This document shows, in pieces, positions 34,294 to 41,918 of a stretch of DNA of 64,000 bases (positions within the stretch are counted from its first letter, which is position 1; each line of letters starts with the position of its first letter). The stretch is from Palsa-504 sp963705835 (GTDB taxonomy: Bacteria > Actinomycetota > Actinomycetes > Streptosporangiales > Streptosporangiaceae): NCBI GenBank assembly GCA_963705835.1, contig CAVPLC010000049.1:1-64000 (forward strand). Reading direction: 5' to 3'. Below the pieces are notes generated by a model. The model was given only the letters and a program-made list of their open reading frames with translations, searched no databases and was not told where the DNA came from. Position numbers and translations under genes: made by a program.

Positions 34294-36153
34294 TTGAGAA
34301 CCACCGCCTTTGCGGGACACGCTCCCGCGGCCATCGATTTGAACCAGCCCGGCGGCTACCTGCACTGGAACGTGTTCACGGTTTCCGTGGCGAACCTGGT
34401 GCTGATCGCGGTCATGGTCGCCATCTTCGGCGCCGCCCTGTTGCTGCCCTTCCCCGGCCGCCGTCGTCACCAGGCCGACGCGGCGCAGGACCCGACGACC
34501 GGACCCGATGAGCCCGCCGACCCGTACGCGGCCGCTGCGGGAGACGAGCGGATGTGGACGGCGCGGGTGCGCCGTGGCGTCATGTCCGCGCTTCCGCCGA
34601 ACAAGCTGCTGCCCGACCGCCAGCCCGCCTATGTCGCCTCCTGGGTGTACGTGTTCGGCGTGGGCTCCCTGGCCGCGCTGGGCGTGGCCATCGTGAGCGG
34701 TTTCACCATCGCCCTCGGCGGCACCGACTGGTGGCACACCAACCCGGTCGGGCACTTCTTCAACAGCTTGCACCTGTGGAGCGTCGAGCTGTTCATGGCG
34801 CTGCTGGTCATCCACCTGTGGGGCAAGTTCTGGATGGCCGCCTGGCGCGGCCGCCGGACGCTGACCTGGATCACCGGCGTGGTCGCCTTCGTCGCCTCGG
34901 TCGTGGAGTGCTTCACCGGGTACCTGTCCCAGCAGAACTTCGACTCGCAGTGGATCGCCACCAACGGCAAGGACGCGTTCAACGGGGTCGGGGTCGGCGC
35001 GTTCTTCAACCTGATGAACTTCGGCCAGATGCTGCTGTGGCACGTGGTGCTCATGCCGATCATCCTCATCGCGATCGTCGGCGCGCACGTGCTGTTGGTC
35101 CGAGTCCGCGGCGTGAGCCACCCGCTGCCCGTCTCCAGGCCGCGCGGGCTGGCCGCCAGGCGCGCGGCCCGGGCAGCCGACCGTGCCGCGTGGCGCGGAC
35201 CGACCCGGCGCTACGACATCTTGAAGGAAGGCACCATCGCCACGCTGGTGATCCTGCTGCTCACCTTCGGCCTGGCCGGCCTGCTGTCCTCTCCGGACGT
35301 CCCGCCGGTCACGGTCGCCAGCTGGGTCAAGGCCGCTCCGGCCGACTTCCTCGGCACCGCCGCCAGCGAGCTTGACGGCACCAGTCACTCCGCTGGCTAC
35401 GGCCCGCCGTACAACACCGTCGGCACCCCGCAGAGCATCGGCTTCGCCCCGGCGAACTGGTTCGGGGTGACGATGCCCATCGACACGGCGCAGACCTTCG
35501 TGCTCGCCCCGCTGGCCGCCGTGGCACCCACCGACCCGGCGCTGGCCTCGGCCCTGGCCACGTACAACGCCGCGTCGGCCGACCAGCAGGTCAAGTGGGC
35601 GACCAACTACGGGAACGCCGTCGCCAAGGTGACGTTCGTCAACGGCAACCCGGTCGTCCCGGCGGCCAACGACGGTCCGGTCCCGGTCATGCTGGCCACC
35701 GAGCTCATGCTGGCCCGCAGCGGCGCGATCGACACCGACCTGCTGGCCCAGCAGTCGTTCTACGGCACCGACTTCACCAAGCCGCTGCTGTTCCTCAACG
35801 ACGGGATGTACTACGTCAACGTGGCCACAGCCATGCACCTGACCGGCACCCAGTGGGGCGTCATGAACGAGACCGGCAGCTACCCCGGTCAGCCCTGGCT
35901 GTGGCTATACCAGCTGTGGTACCAGCTGCCCGGCTTCAGGACCTCGGCCAATGCGGACCTGATCGCCATCTACCTGACCGGCGCGGCCACGCTGCTGCTG
36001 CTGTGCATCCCGTTCATCCCCGGCCTGCGTGACATCCCGAGGTGGATCCCGGTGCACCGGCTCGTCTGGCGGGACTGGAACCGGCAGCAGGCGGCCGGGT
36101 CCGCCGGCCAGCCGGAGCCCGGACCCAAGCCCGAGCCCGCCGGGCAGAAATAG
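34294..36153 (+). CDS. Cytochrome b (bc1/b6-like) subunit with extended C-terminus
   Basis: 619 residues. After an N-terminal membrane helix and charged linker, the four-helix cytochrome b core begins near 110: FFNSLHLWSVELFMALLVIHLWGKFW and MLLWHVVLMPIILIAIVGAHVLLVR carry the paired heme histidines. ECFTGYLSQQNFDSQW is the quinone-site region. A long outer domain (about 340-540) precedes a last helix (DLIAIYLTGAATLLLLCIPF). The start is TTG 34294 behind CCCGGAGG. No Rieske protein or cytochrome c gene is adjacent, so its electron partner is unknown. A perfect DosR-like box suggests induction at low oxygen. Confidence 0.85.
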   Translation: MRTTAFAGHAPAAIDLNQPGGYLHWNVFTVSVANLVLIAVMVAIFGAALLLPFPGRRRHQADAAQDPTTGPDEPADPYAAAAGDERMWTARVRRGVMSALPPNKLLPDRQPAYVASWVYVFGVGSLAALGVAIVSGFTIALGGTDWWHTNPVGHFFNSLHLWSVELFMALLVIHLWGKFWMAAWRGRRTLTWITGVVAFVASVVECFTGYLSQQNFDSQWIATNGKDAFNGVGVGAFFNLMNFGQMLLWHVVLMPIILIAIVGAHVLLVRVRGVSHPLPVSRPRGLAARRAARAADRAAWRGPTRRYDILKEGTIATLVILLLTFGLAGLLSSPDVPPVTVASWVKAAPADFLGTAASELDGTSHSAGYGPPYNTVGTPQSIGFAPANWFGVTMPIDTAQTFVLAPLAAVAPTDPALASALATYNAASADQQVKWATNYGNAVAKVTFVNGNPVVPAANDGPVPVMLATELMLARSGAIDTDLLAQQSFYGTDFTKPLLFLNDGMYYVNVATAMHLTGTQWGVMNETGSYPGQPWLWLYQLWYQLPGFRTSANADLIAIYLTGAATLLLLCIPFIPGLRDIPRWIPVHRLVWRDWNRQQAAGSAGQPEPGPKPEPAGQK

Positions 36154-36189
36154 CCCACAGACGGCCGCCCGCCCGCCGGTCACCGATAA

Positions 36190-36234
36190 GGCCCGGGTGC
36201 GCGAGGAGCAAAGAAGCTCCCGTACACCCGGGCC
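36190..36234 (+). terminator. Bipartite GC hairpin after the cytochrome b gene
   Basis: GGCCCGGGTG (36190-36199) and CACCCGGGCC (36225-36234) pair perfectly, with an inner GGAGC/GCTCC stem around AAAGAA. The layout is like that of the hairpin at 17864. No U-tract. Confidence 0.75.
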
Positions 36235-36257
36235 TGATCCTTTGGCAGGATAGCGGG

Positions 36258-36665
36258 GTGCTGCCCGTCAGCTGGGATACCGTCCGGTTGTTCCTGCATG
36301 TCCTGGCCGCGACCATCTGGGTAGGCGGCCAGCTGACGCTGGGCGCGCTCGTCCCGGTCTTGCGGCGTTTCGGCGCCGAGGTGTCGGGCGCGGCGGCGCG
36401 CCGGTTCAACCGGGTCGCCTGGACCGCGTTCGGCGTCCTGATCGTCACCGGGATCTGGAACATCGTGGCGGTCAGGTCGCAGATCAGCCACAGCGCCAGC
36501 TACCGGACCACGCTCATCGTCAAGCTCGCCGTCGTGGTGGTCTCCGGGGTGACCGCCGCCTTGCACATCCGGTCCAGGACTGCTCGCGACCGCGCGATCT
36601 TCGGCGCGCTCACCGGTATCAGCGCGCTGGCCGCGCTGTTCCTCGGCGTCCTGCTGGCCGGCTGA
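36258..36665 (+). CDS. CopD-like four-helix membrane protein
   Basis: About 135 residues from GTG 36258, with GGCAGGA upstream. Four hydrophobic segments (LFLHVLAATIWVGGQLTLGAL, AFGVLIVTGIWNIVAV, LIVKLAVVVVSGVTAALHI, AALFLGVLLAG) and the conserved HVLAATIWVGG are typical of CopD/DUF2269-like membrane proteins, whose His residues may bind heme or copper. Function here unknown. Confidence 0.75.
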   Translation: MLPVSWDTVRLFLHVLAATIWVGGQLTLGALVPVLRRFGAEVSGAAARRFNRVAWTAFGVLIVTGIWNIVAVRSQISHSASYRTTLIVKLAVVVVSGVTAALHIRSRTARDRAIFGALTGISALAALFLGVLLAG

Positions 36666-36755
36666 CCGTCCTCGGTCACCTTGCCTGGCCGCTGGCTGCG
36701 TGGCCCCGACATACTGGGCTTCACACCGTGTCCGACCTTACAGGAAGCTGCCGCC

Positions 36756-37817
36756 ATGCCAGATGACCAGTTCCCGGTGGCGTGGAAGGGACGGCAGGCC
36801 GTCGTCGCGTTTCCTGGGCATGTCGACGTTTCCAACGTCGGCCAGCTCCGCGATCGCCTGCTTGCCGTCATCAACCGCGGAGCCGCCGTGCTGATCGCGG
36901 ACATGACCGGCACGCTCTCGTGCGATCACGCCGGGGTGGATGCCATCGCGCGAGCCTGGCAGCGGGCGGTGGTCAGTGGAACGCAGTTCAGGCTGGTGGT
37001 CACCGCTCCCGTCATCAGGCGCGTGCTCGGTATCGAAGGACTGGATCGCCTGGTCTCCATCTATCCCTCGGTCGAGGCAGCGGCTGCCGCCGGAACACCG
37101 GGAAGCGGTCTGCGTGCTCACTCGCCGGGACCCGAGGCCGGGCTCCAAAGAAGCCTGGCCGACGGCCCGCCCGCAGCAGGGATTACTCCGGCCGTGCTCT
37201 GGCGGATGATCGACGCCTTGGGCGACGGCCTGGCCCTAATCGACCAAGACGGGAAGATCGCGCTGGTCAACCGGGGATGCGCGGCGATGTTCGGCTACGA
37301 ACGCGAGGAACTGATCGGGTTGGATGTTGATTCGCTCGTCCCGCCCGACGTTCGGGCCGCTCATCAAGGCTACCGGGCTGGCTACAGCCGGACTCCGGAA
37401 TCGCGCCCGATGGGTGAGCGTGCCCGCCTGGCCGGGCTGCGGAAGGACGGAGGCACGTTTCCCGTCGAGATCAGCCTGAGCCCGGTACCGACCACCACCG
37501 AGCACTTCGTGCTCGCCGTGATCCGCGACGCCACCGAGGCCCGGCGGCGCGACGATCTCGCCGACCTGGCCCGCGGCGCCGCGGCCGACCAGTGGCGTCT
37601 GACCAAGGACCTGCTGGGCCGTGTCGTCCAGCGATTGTTCCAGGTCGGGCTCAGCCTGCAGGCGTCCGCCGGCTTGCCCGGCGACGTGGCCCGTGAACGC
37701 CTGAGGGAAGCGCTGGATCAGCTGGACGACACAATTCACGAGATCCGGGATTACGCGTTCGCTTCCGGTGACGAGAGACCAGGCGCCGAATCCGGGCCTC
37801 CCCCGGGCGCCGCGTAG
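36756..37817 (+). CDS. STAS-PAS signalling protein without a kinase domain
   Basis: 353 residues from ATG 36756. Residues 1-115 form a STAS domain (AVVAFPGHVDVSNVGQLRDRLLAVI) with Asp/His at CDHAGVDAIA where anti-sigma antagonists carry their phosphorylatable Ser. About 165-285 is a PAS domain (ALGDGLALIDQDGKIALVNRGCAAMFGYEREELIG to FVLAVIRDATEARR). The C-terminal helix (RVVQRLFQVGLSLQA to LDDTIHEIRDYAF) resembles the HisKA_3-type dimerisation region, but His is replaced by Gln and no ATPase domain follows. It may therefore sense and dock rather than phosphorylate. Its 3' end overlaps the convergent gene by 67 bases. Confidence 0.8.
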   Translation: MPDDQFPVAWKGRQAVVAFPGHVDVSNVGQLRDRLLAVINRGAAVLIADMTGTLSCDHAGVDAIARAWQRAVVSGTQFRLVVTAPVIRRVLGIEGLDRLVSIYPSVEAAAAAGTPGSGLRAHSPGPEAGLQRSLADGPPAAGITPAVLWRMIDALGDGLALIDQDGKIALVNRGCAAMFGYEREELIGLDVDSLVPPDVRAAHQGYRAGYSRTPESRPMGERARLAGLRKDGGTFPVEISLSPVPTTTEHFVLAVIRDATEARRRDDLADLARGAAADQWRLTKDLLGRVVQRLFQVGLSLQASAGLPGDVARERLREALDQLDDTIHEIRDYAFASGDERPGAESGPPPGAA

Positions 37818-38299
37818 CCCGCGGGCTGGGCCGTGATCTCGGCCGCCACCTGAGCCACGAAACGCCGGACGGTCGCGACGGCGACGCGGTGCAAGACCGC
37901 CCGGTCCAGGGCCTGGCCCAGCGCACCGAGCGGAGGCCGGTACACGCCTGCCATGGAGAGCACGGTGCCGTGACCTTCGGCGGGAGCGAGCCTGATGTCG
38001 GCGTCCAGGACGGGGAACAGCGCGCCGCCTGGCCCGGTCGCTTCCCACCGGATAGCGAGCCCGGCCGAGAGATCCGTCCAGGCCAGGTCACGTACTTGCA
38101 CGCGGACCAGCTTGGCCAGGCCAGGCAGGCCTACCCGCGACAGGCCGGTGCTCCCCTGGTCATACGCGTCTTCCGACGGGCCGAGGAGCGCTCCGCCTTC
38201 GGCGAGCCGCAGCAGCCTTTCCCTGGCGATGGCGAAGCTGACGTCCAGCCGCACCTCGTCGCCGACAAACACACGCAATTTTCGCCCGCCGGCTGGCAA
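37751..38299 (-). CDS. SRPBCC-like protein, paralog 3
   Basis: 182 residues with the clearest family pattern: VGDEVRLDVSFAIARERLLRLAEGG, STGLSRVGLPGLAKLVRVQVRDL, LAIRWEATGPGGALFPVLDADIRL, AGVYRPPLGALGQALDRAVLHR and the final helix TVRRFVAQVAAEI. The start is TTG 38299 or GTG 38272; the latter aligns with paralog 2. Two strong DosR-like boxes lie upstream, shared with the divergent Acg-like gene. Confidence 0.72.
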   Translation of the reverse strand: MPAGGRKLRVFVGDEVRLDVSFAIARERLLRLAEGGALLGPSEDAYDQGSTGLSRVGLPGLAKLVRVQVRDLAWTDLSAGLAIRWEATGPGGALFPVLDADIRLAPAEGHGTVLSMAGVYRPPLGALGQALDRAVLHRVAVATVRRFVAQVAAEITAQPAGYAAPGGGPDSAPGLSSPEANA

Positions 38300-38307
38300 A
38301 AGAGGCA

Positions 38308-38321
38308 GGGACCTAAGTCCC
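38308..38321. promoter_or_regulatory. DosR-like box (14 of 14)
   Basis: GGGACCTAAGTCCC is a full match to the core. It lies in the 155-bp gap between paralog 3 and the Acg-like gene, close to the start of the former. Confidence 0.7.
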
Positions 38322-38361
38322 GACTCGCCATGGCGGAAGCCCCAGATCTAGGTGGCAACGG

Positions 38362-38375
38362 GGGACCTAGGTCAC
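38362..38375. promoter_or_regulatory. DosR-like box (13 of 14)
   Basis: GGGACCTAGGTCAC, 54 bases from the box at 38308 and 80-93 bases before the Acg-like ATG at 38455. Confidence 0.65.
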
Positions 38376-38454
38376 CGCGCCGGCCGACCCAGGACCCTGG
38401 AGCGTCACGCTGGTCGGCCAGATCATGGGCGCCAACAAGAGGCAGGTGGGCAAC

Positions 38455-39444
38455 ATGACGGATAACAGCCCCCGTGAGGTGCCGGCCATAGCCGACCACG
38501 CTCAGTTCCTGATCGAGACGGCGGCCCGCGCCCCCTCGGTGCACAACAGCCAGCCGTGGCGGTTCCGGGTCGGGCCCTCGGTGATCGAGCTGTCCTGCGA
38601 TAGGCAGCGTCAGCTGCAGACCGATCCGCTGGGCCGGGAGATGCTGCTCAGCTGTGGTGCGGCCCTGTTCGGACTGCGGCTGGCGGTGCGGTCGCTGGGA
38701 TACGTCCCGGTGGTCACGCTGCTGCCCGACCTGGCCCGGCCCCGGCTGCTAGCTCGGGTCGGAATAGGCGCGGCGGCCCCGATGACCGCCGAGGAACGCC
38801 GGATGCTCGAGGCGTTGCCGCACCGCCACACTCACCGCGGCCCGTTCGAGCCCGGCCCGCTGCCGGATGGACTGCTGGTCGGCCTGCAGCATGACGCGCT
38901 GTCCGAGGGCGCCACGCTGGTGCTGGTCGAAGGGGAAATCGCTTACCGGCAACTGGCCGGCCTCGTGGCGGCGGCTGCCGACCAGCTCGATCTGGACCCG
39001 CGGGCCAGGGGCGAGATGCGGCGCTGGACCCGGAACGCGGACAGCCCCGCTCCTGACGGCGTCCCAGCCCAGGTGTTCGCCGTCCGCGGTGGACAACCGC
39101 CGGGGCGGTTGCGGCAGCGCGACTTCGACCTGGACCGCCGACTGGCGCGGCTGCCCGCAGGCGGTGAGCCCCCGGCTGCTACCGCCGTGCTGCTGACCCG
39201 GGGCGAACGCTCGCAGGAATGGCTGCGCGCCGGGCAGGCGCTGTACCGGTTGCTGCTGCACGCGGCGAGCGAGCGGGTATTCGCGAGCCTGTACACCCAG
39301 CCGCTCGAGAACCCCCTGACCCGGGCTCTGATCCGCGACCGGCTGGCGCTGCCGGGGCATCCGCAGTTGCTACTTCAGCTCGGCCGCGCCCGCACCACGC
39401 ATCTCACCGCGCGCCGCTCGGCGGCTGAAATGACCGACCCCTGA
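38455..39444 (+). CDS. Acg family FMN-binding nitroreductase-fold protein (copy 2)
   Basis: 329 residues, clearly paralogous to the 18944 gene: AARAPSVHNSQPWRFRVG, GREMLLSCGAALFGLRLAVRSLGY, LPHRHTHRGPFEPGPL, RVFASLYTQPLENPLTRALIRDRL. As in copy 1 the catalytic loop of true nitroreductases is not visible. The frame opens at 38425, but ATG 38455 behind GGCAGGTGGG is preferred. Divergent from SRPBCC-like paralog 3 and under two strong boxes. Confidence 0.88.
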   Translation: MTDNSPREVPAIADHAQFLIETAARAPSVHNSQPWRFRVGPSVIELSCDRQRQLQTDPLGREMLLSCGAALFGLRLAVRSLGYVPVVTLLPDLARPRLLARVGIGAAAPMTAEERRMLEALPHRHTHRGPFEPGPLPDGLLVGLQHDALSEGATLVLVEGEIAYRQLAGLVAAAADQLDLDPRARGEMRRWTRNADSPAPDGVPAQVFAVRGGQPPGRLRQRDFDLDRRLARLPAGGEPPAATAVLLTRGERSQEWLRAGQALYRLLLHAASERVFASLYTQPLENPLTRALIRDRLALPGHPQLLLQLGRARTTHLTARRSAAEMTDP

Positions 39445-39569
39445 CATCAGAAGGCGACCTGCTCAGCGTCGGCTGCCGGGTCGGCCTCTTTGCTCGGCTT
39501 GGCGTCCGGAGGGGTCAAGCCAGACCTGCGCCACGACTGCCCCGTTGCTTCGTAGTTCGATCCTGGCGC

Positions 39570-39791
39570 TCAGGAGCCGAGCTGATCGCCGAGCCGGAGC
39601 TGGAGCCACAGCAGCAGGCGCTCGTCGGGATCGGCCAGGGTGAAGCCGAACAGGTCCTCGGCGCGGGCGAGCCGGTACCGGCACGTGTTGGGATGCACGC
39701 TGAGCCGGCCCGCCGCCGCCGCGACGTCGCTGTCCGCGTCCAGGTAGGCCAGCAGCGTGTACCGGGCGGCGTTACCCGCCCGGCCGGCCGC
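39570..39791 (-). pseudogene. PucR C-terminal helix-turn-helix tail (remnant)
   Basis: On the minus strand a frame ending at TGA 39570 reads YTLLAYLDADSDVAAAAGRL, SVHPNTCRYRLARAEDLFG, then LADPDERLLLWLQLRLGDQL. This is the conserved C-terminal DNA-binding module of PucR/CdaR-type activators. It has no start of its own; its open frame overlaps the end of the membrane-protein gene in another frame. Either a regulator lost its front part or one base is wrong and the two are fused. Confidence 0.6.
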
Positions 39792-40920
39792 GTCCCGGGC
39801 GGATGGGCGGGATGACCGGAATCGGGTAATGGCGCGGGCCCGACCACTTGGCCGGCACTGCGTCGATCGCGGCCGCCAGCGCGTAGGCGGCCTTCTCGTA
39901 GTTGACCCGCCAGCCGACGAAGTCCGGCCACGCCTCGGCCGGCTCGCGCTCGATGTCGAAGTCGACCTCGCGCAACCGGTCGACCGCGTCGACGAACTCG
40001 TCGTAGGTCAGCCGGATCCCGGCGCCCGGATCGGCCTCCTCGGGGATGTCGACGCCCATCGCCCGCGCGACCCGGTTGAAGCAGTCGAATCCGCCGCGCA
40101 GGCACAGCCGCGCCGGGATCTCCGGCGCGGACTTGGGGGAAAGGGCCAGGAACATCGCGGCCGAGTCCAGCACGGCCAGCAGCGCGGTGACCCAGGACGA
40201 GAGCGGGCGGGGTGAGCGGAACCGGACCAGCGGCAGGTAGGTGGTGTTGCTTTCCGCCACGTCCGCGGCCCACCGTTCCCACTGCATGTAAAGCGCCGGC
40301 ATGGTATCCAGCGTCGACAGCCCCGTGCCCAGCGCGTAGTTGGTGCGCGCCAGCAGCTCAGGCCCCCAGGACGGCACGCCGGCCCGCGCGTTCAGCAGCG
40401 CCACCTCGGTCTCACGGCGGTTGAACGCCGCGTACAGGGTCGGCAGGTAGGCGATCTGCAGCGTGATGATCACCAGCCCGACCGCCGCGGCCAGGAACAC
40501 GATCACGGCCGGCACCGCCCCGGCGGGTACGGCGAATCCCAGGGTGAATATCGAGGACCCGGCGTCGACGAAGGCGGAGACCACGCCGCGGGCAGCGAAC
40601 GGCCACAGCAGCAGCGCGAACCCGACGTACGCGACGATGAGCCAGGCCGCCAGCTGGGTCAGCAAGATCGCCGCCGCCTGGGTGGCGAGCAGCCGGTCCA
40701 ACCGCCTGTAGGCGGCCAGCGGCTCCATCCGGTCGAAGTTGATGACCTGCTTGGCCGCCAGCCGGTACGCCCCCACCACGATCCGGTCGACCCACCGGGT
40801 CAGCCTGCTGCTCACCGAACGCGACACGATCAGCGTCCCGGTGACGCTGTACGCCGCCGTGATCACCAGCAGGCCGCCGATCACCGCGGCTACGATGCGG
40901 CCCGCCAGCGGCGTCACCAT
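39772..40920 (-). CDS. Multi-helix membrane protein with ion-channel-like segment
   Basis: 382 residues. The first half has five hydrophobic segments; SSIFTLGFAVPAGAVPAV between two helices recalls the pore loop of two-helix potassium channels, though no GYG filter is present. The second half is soluble and helical (FRSPRPLSSWVTALLAVLD, RGGFDCFNRVARAMG, GIRLTYDEFVDAVDRLREVDFDI). I recognise no named family. It ends at 39772 over the PucR tail, so the real C-terminus may be different. Confidence 0.65.
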   Translation of the reverse strand: MVTPLAGRIVAAVIGGLLVITAAYSVTGTLIVSRSVSSRLTRWVDRIVVGAYRLAAKQVINFDRMEPLAAYRRLDRLLATQAAAILLTQLAAWLIVAYVGFALLLWPFAARGVVSAFVDAGSSIFTLGFAVPAGAVPAVIVFLAAAVGLVIITLQIAYLPTLYAAFNRRETEVALLNARAGVPSWGPELLARTNYALGTGLSTLDTMPALYMQWERWAADVAESNTTYLPLVRFRSPRPLSSWVTALLAVLDSAAMFLALSPKSAPEIPARLCLRGGFDCFNRVARAMGVDIPEEADPGAGIRLTYDEFVDAVDRLREVDFDIEREPAEAWPDFVGWRVNYEKAAYALAAAIDAVPAKWSGPRHYPIPVIPPIRPGRGRPGG

Positions 40921-40997
40921 GGGGTCTCCTTCACGTCACCGAACCTATTCCAGGGCCGCGTTGAGCGCGCGACCGCGGCCCCGGTAGCCTGCACCCC

Positions 40998-41918
40998 ATG
41001 GTCTCAGCCTGGCCCGCGGTTTCATACGACCAGTGGCACGCGACCTGCGACACGCTGCACGCGCACACCCAGGTGCTCGGCAAGCTGGCCGCCCGGCTGG
41101 CGCCGCCGCAGCCGCAGCTGCAGCACGCCGCGCTCCGGCTGACCGCGCGGGGCTGGGAGACGGCCCCGCTGCCCGCGCCCGACGGCTCGGGCGCGCTGGT
41201 CGCCGCGCTCGACCTGCACCGGCACGAGGCGGTCGTCGAGCACAGCGCCGGCCAGGCCGAACGCATCGCGCTCACCCCGAACCGCCCGGTCGGCGAGGTG
41301 ACACGCGAGGTCCTGGCCGCCGCCGGCCGCCTCGGCGGACCCGTGCAGATCGACCCGACCCCGCAGGAAGTCCTCTGGACCGTCCCGCTGGACACCGACG
41401 TCGAGCACGCGCACTACGACCCGGACGAGGTGGCCCGCTACTTCGCCGCGGCGACCCAGGCCGCGCTGGTGCTGGCCGCGTTCCGCGCGCCGTACCGCGG
41501 CCGCTCGACGCCGGTCAACGCCTGGTGGGGCTCGTTCGACCTGGCCGTCAGCCTGTTCTCCGGCTTGACCGCCGATCCTCCCTCGCAGGACTTCATCATG
41601 CGCAACGCCATGGACTCCCAGGAGGTCGCCGTCGGCTGGTGGCCCGGCGACGCCCGCTATGCGAAGGCGGCGTTCTACGCCTACGCGCACCCGGCGCCCG
41701 ACGGCTACAAGGGCGCGACCCTGTCCCCGGCCGCGGCGCGCTGGGACCCGAGCCTGGGCGAGTATGTCCTGGACGACGAGGACATCGTCGCCGACCCGGA
41801 CCCGCGCGCCGCGGCGCTGGAGTTCGCCCGGTCGGCCTTCCGCCACGCCTGCCTCACCTGCGGGTGGGACATGACCCTGGCCGCCAGCGCCGAGGGGAAA
41901 CCGCCGCCGGTCAGGTGA
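40998..41918 (+). CDS. DUF5996 family protein
   Basis: 306 residues. WPAVSYDQWHATCDTLHAHTQVLGKLAARLAP is the typical opening, followed by LDLHRHEAVVEHS, TPQEVLWTVPLD and HYDPDEVARYF, then NAWWGSFDLAVSLFSG and QEVAVGWWPGDARYAKAAFYAYAHP. These are the conserved Trp-rich blocks of the family, whose function is unknown. ATG 40998. Its last 8 bases overlap the convergent methyltransferase gene. Confidence 0.82.
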   Translation: MVSAWPAVSYDQWHATCDTLHAHTQVLGKLAARLAPPQPQLQHAALRLTARGWETAPLPAPDGSGALVAALDLHRHEAVVEHSAGQAERIALTPNRPVGEVTREVLAAAGRLGGPVQIDPTPQEVLWTVPLDTDVEHAHYDPDEVARYFAAATQAALVLAAFRAPYRGRSTPVNAWWGSFDLAVSLFSGLTADPPSQDFIMRNAMDSQEVAVGWWPGDARYAKAAFYAYAHPAPDGYKGATLSPAAARWDPSLGEYVLDDEDIVADPDPRAAALEFARSAFRHACLTCGWDMTLAASAEGKPPPVR

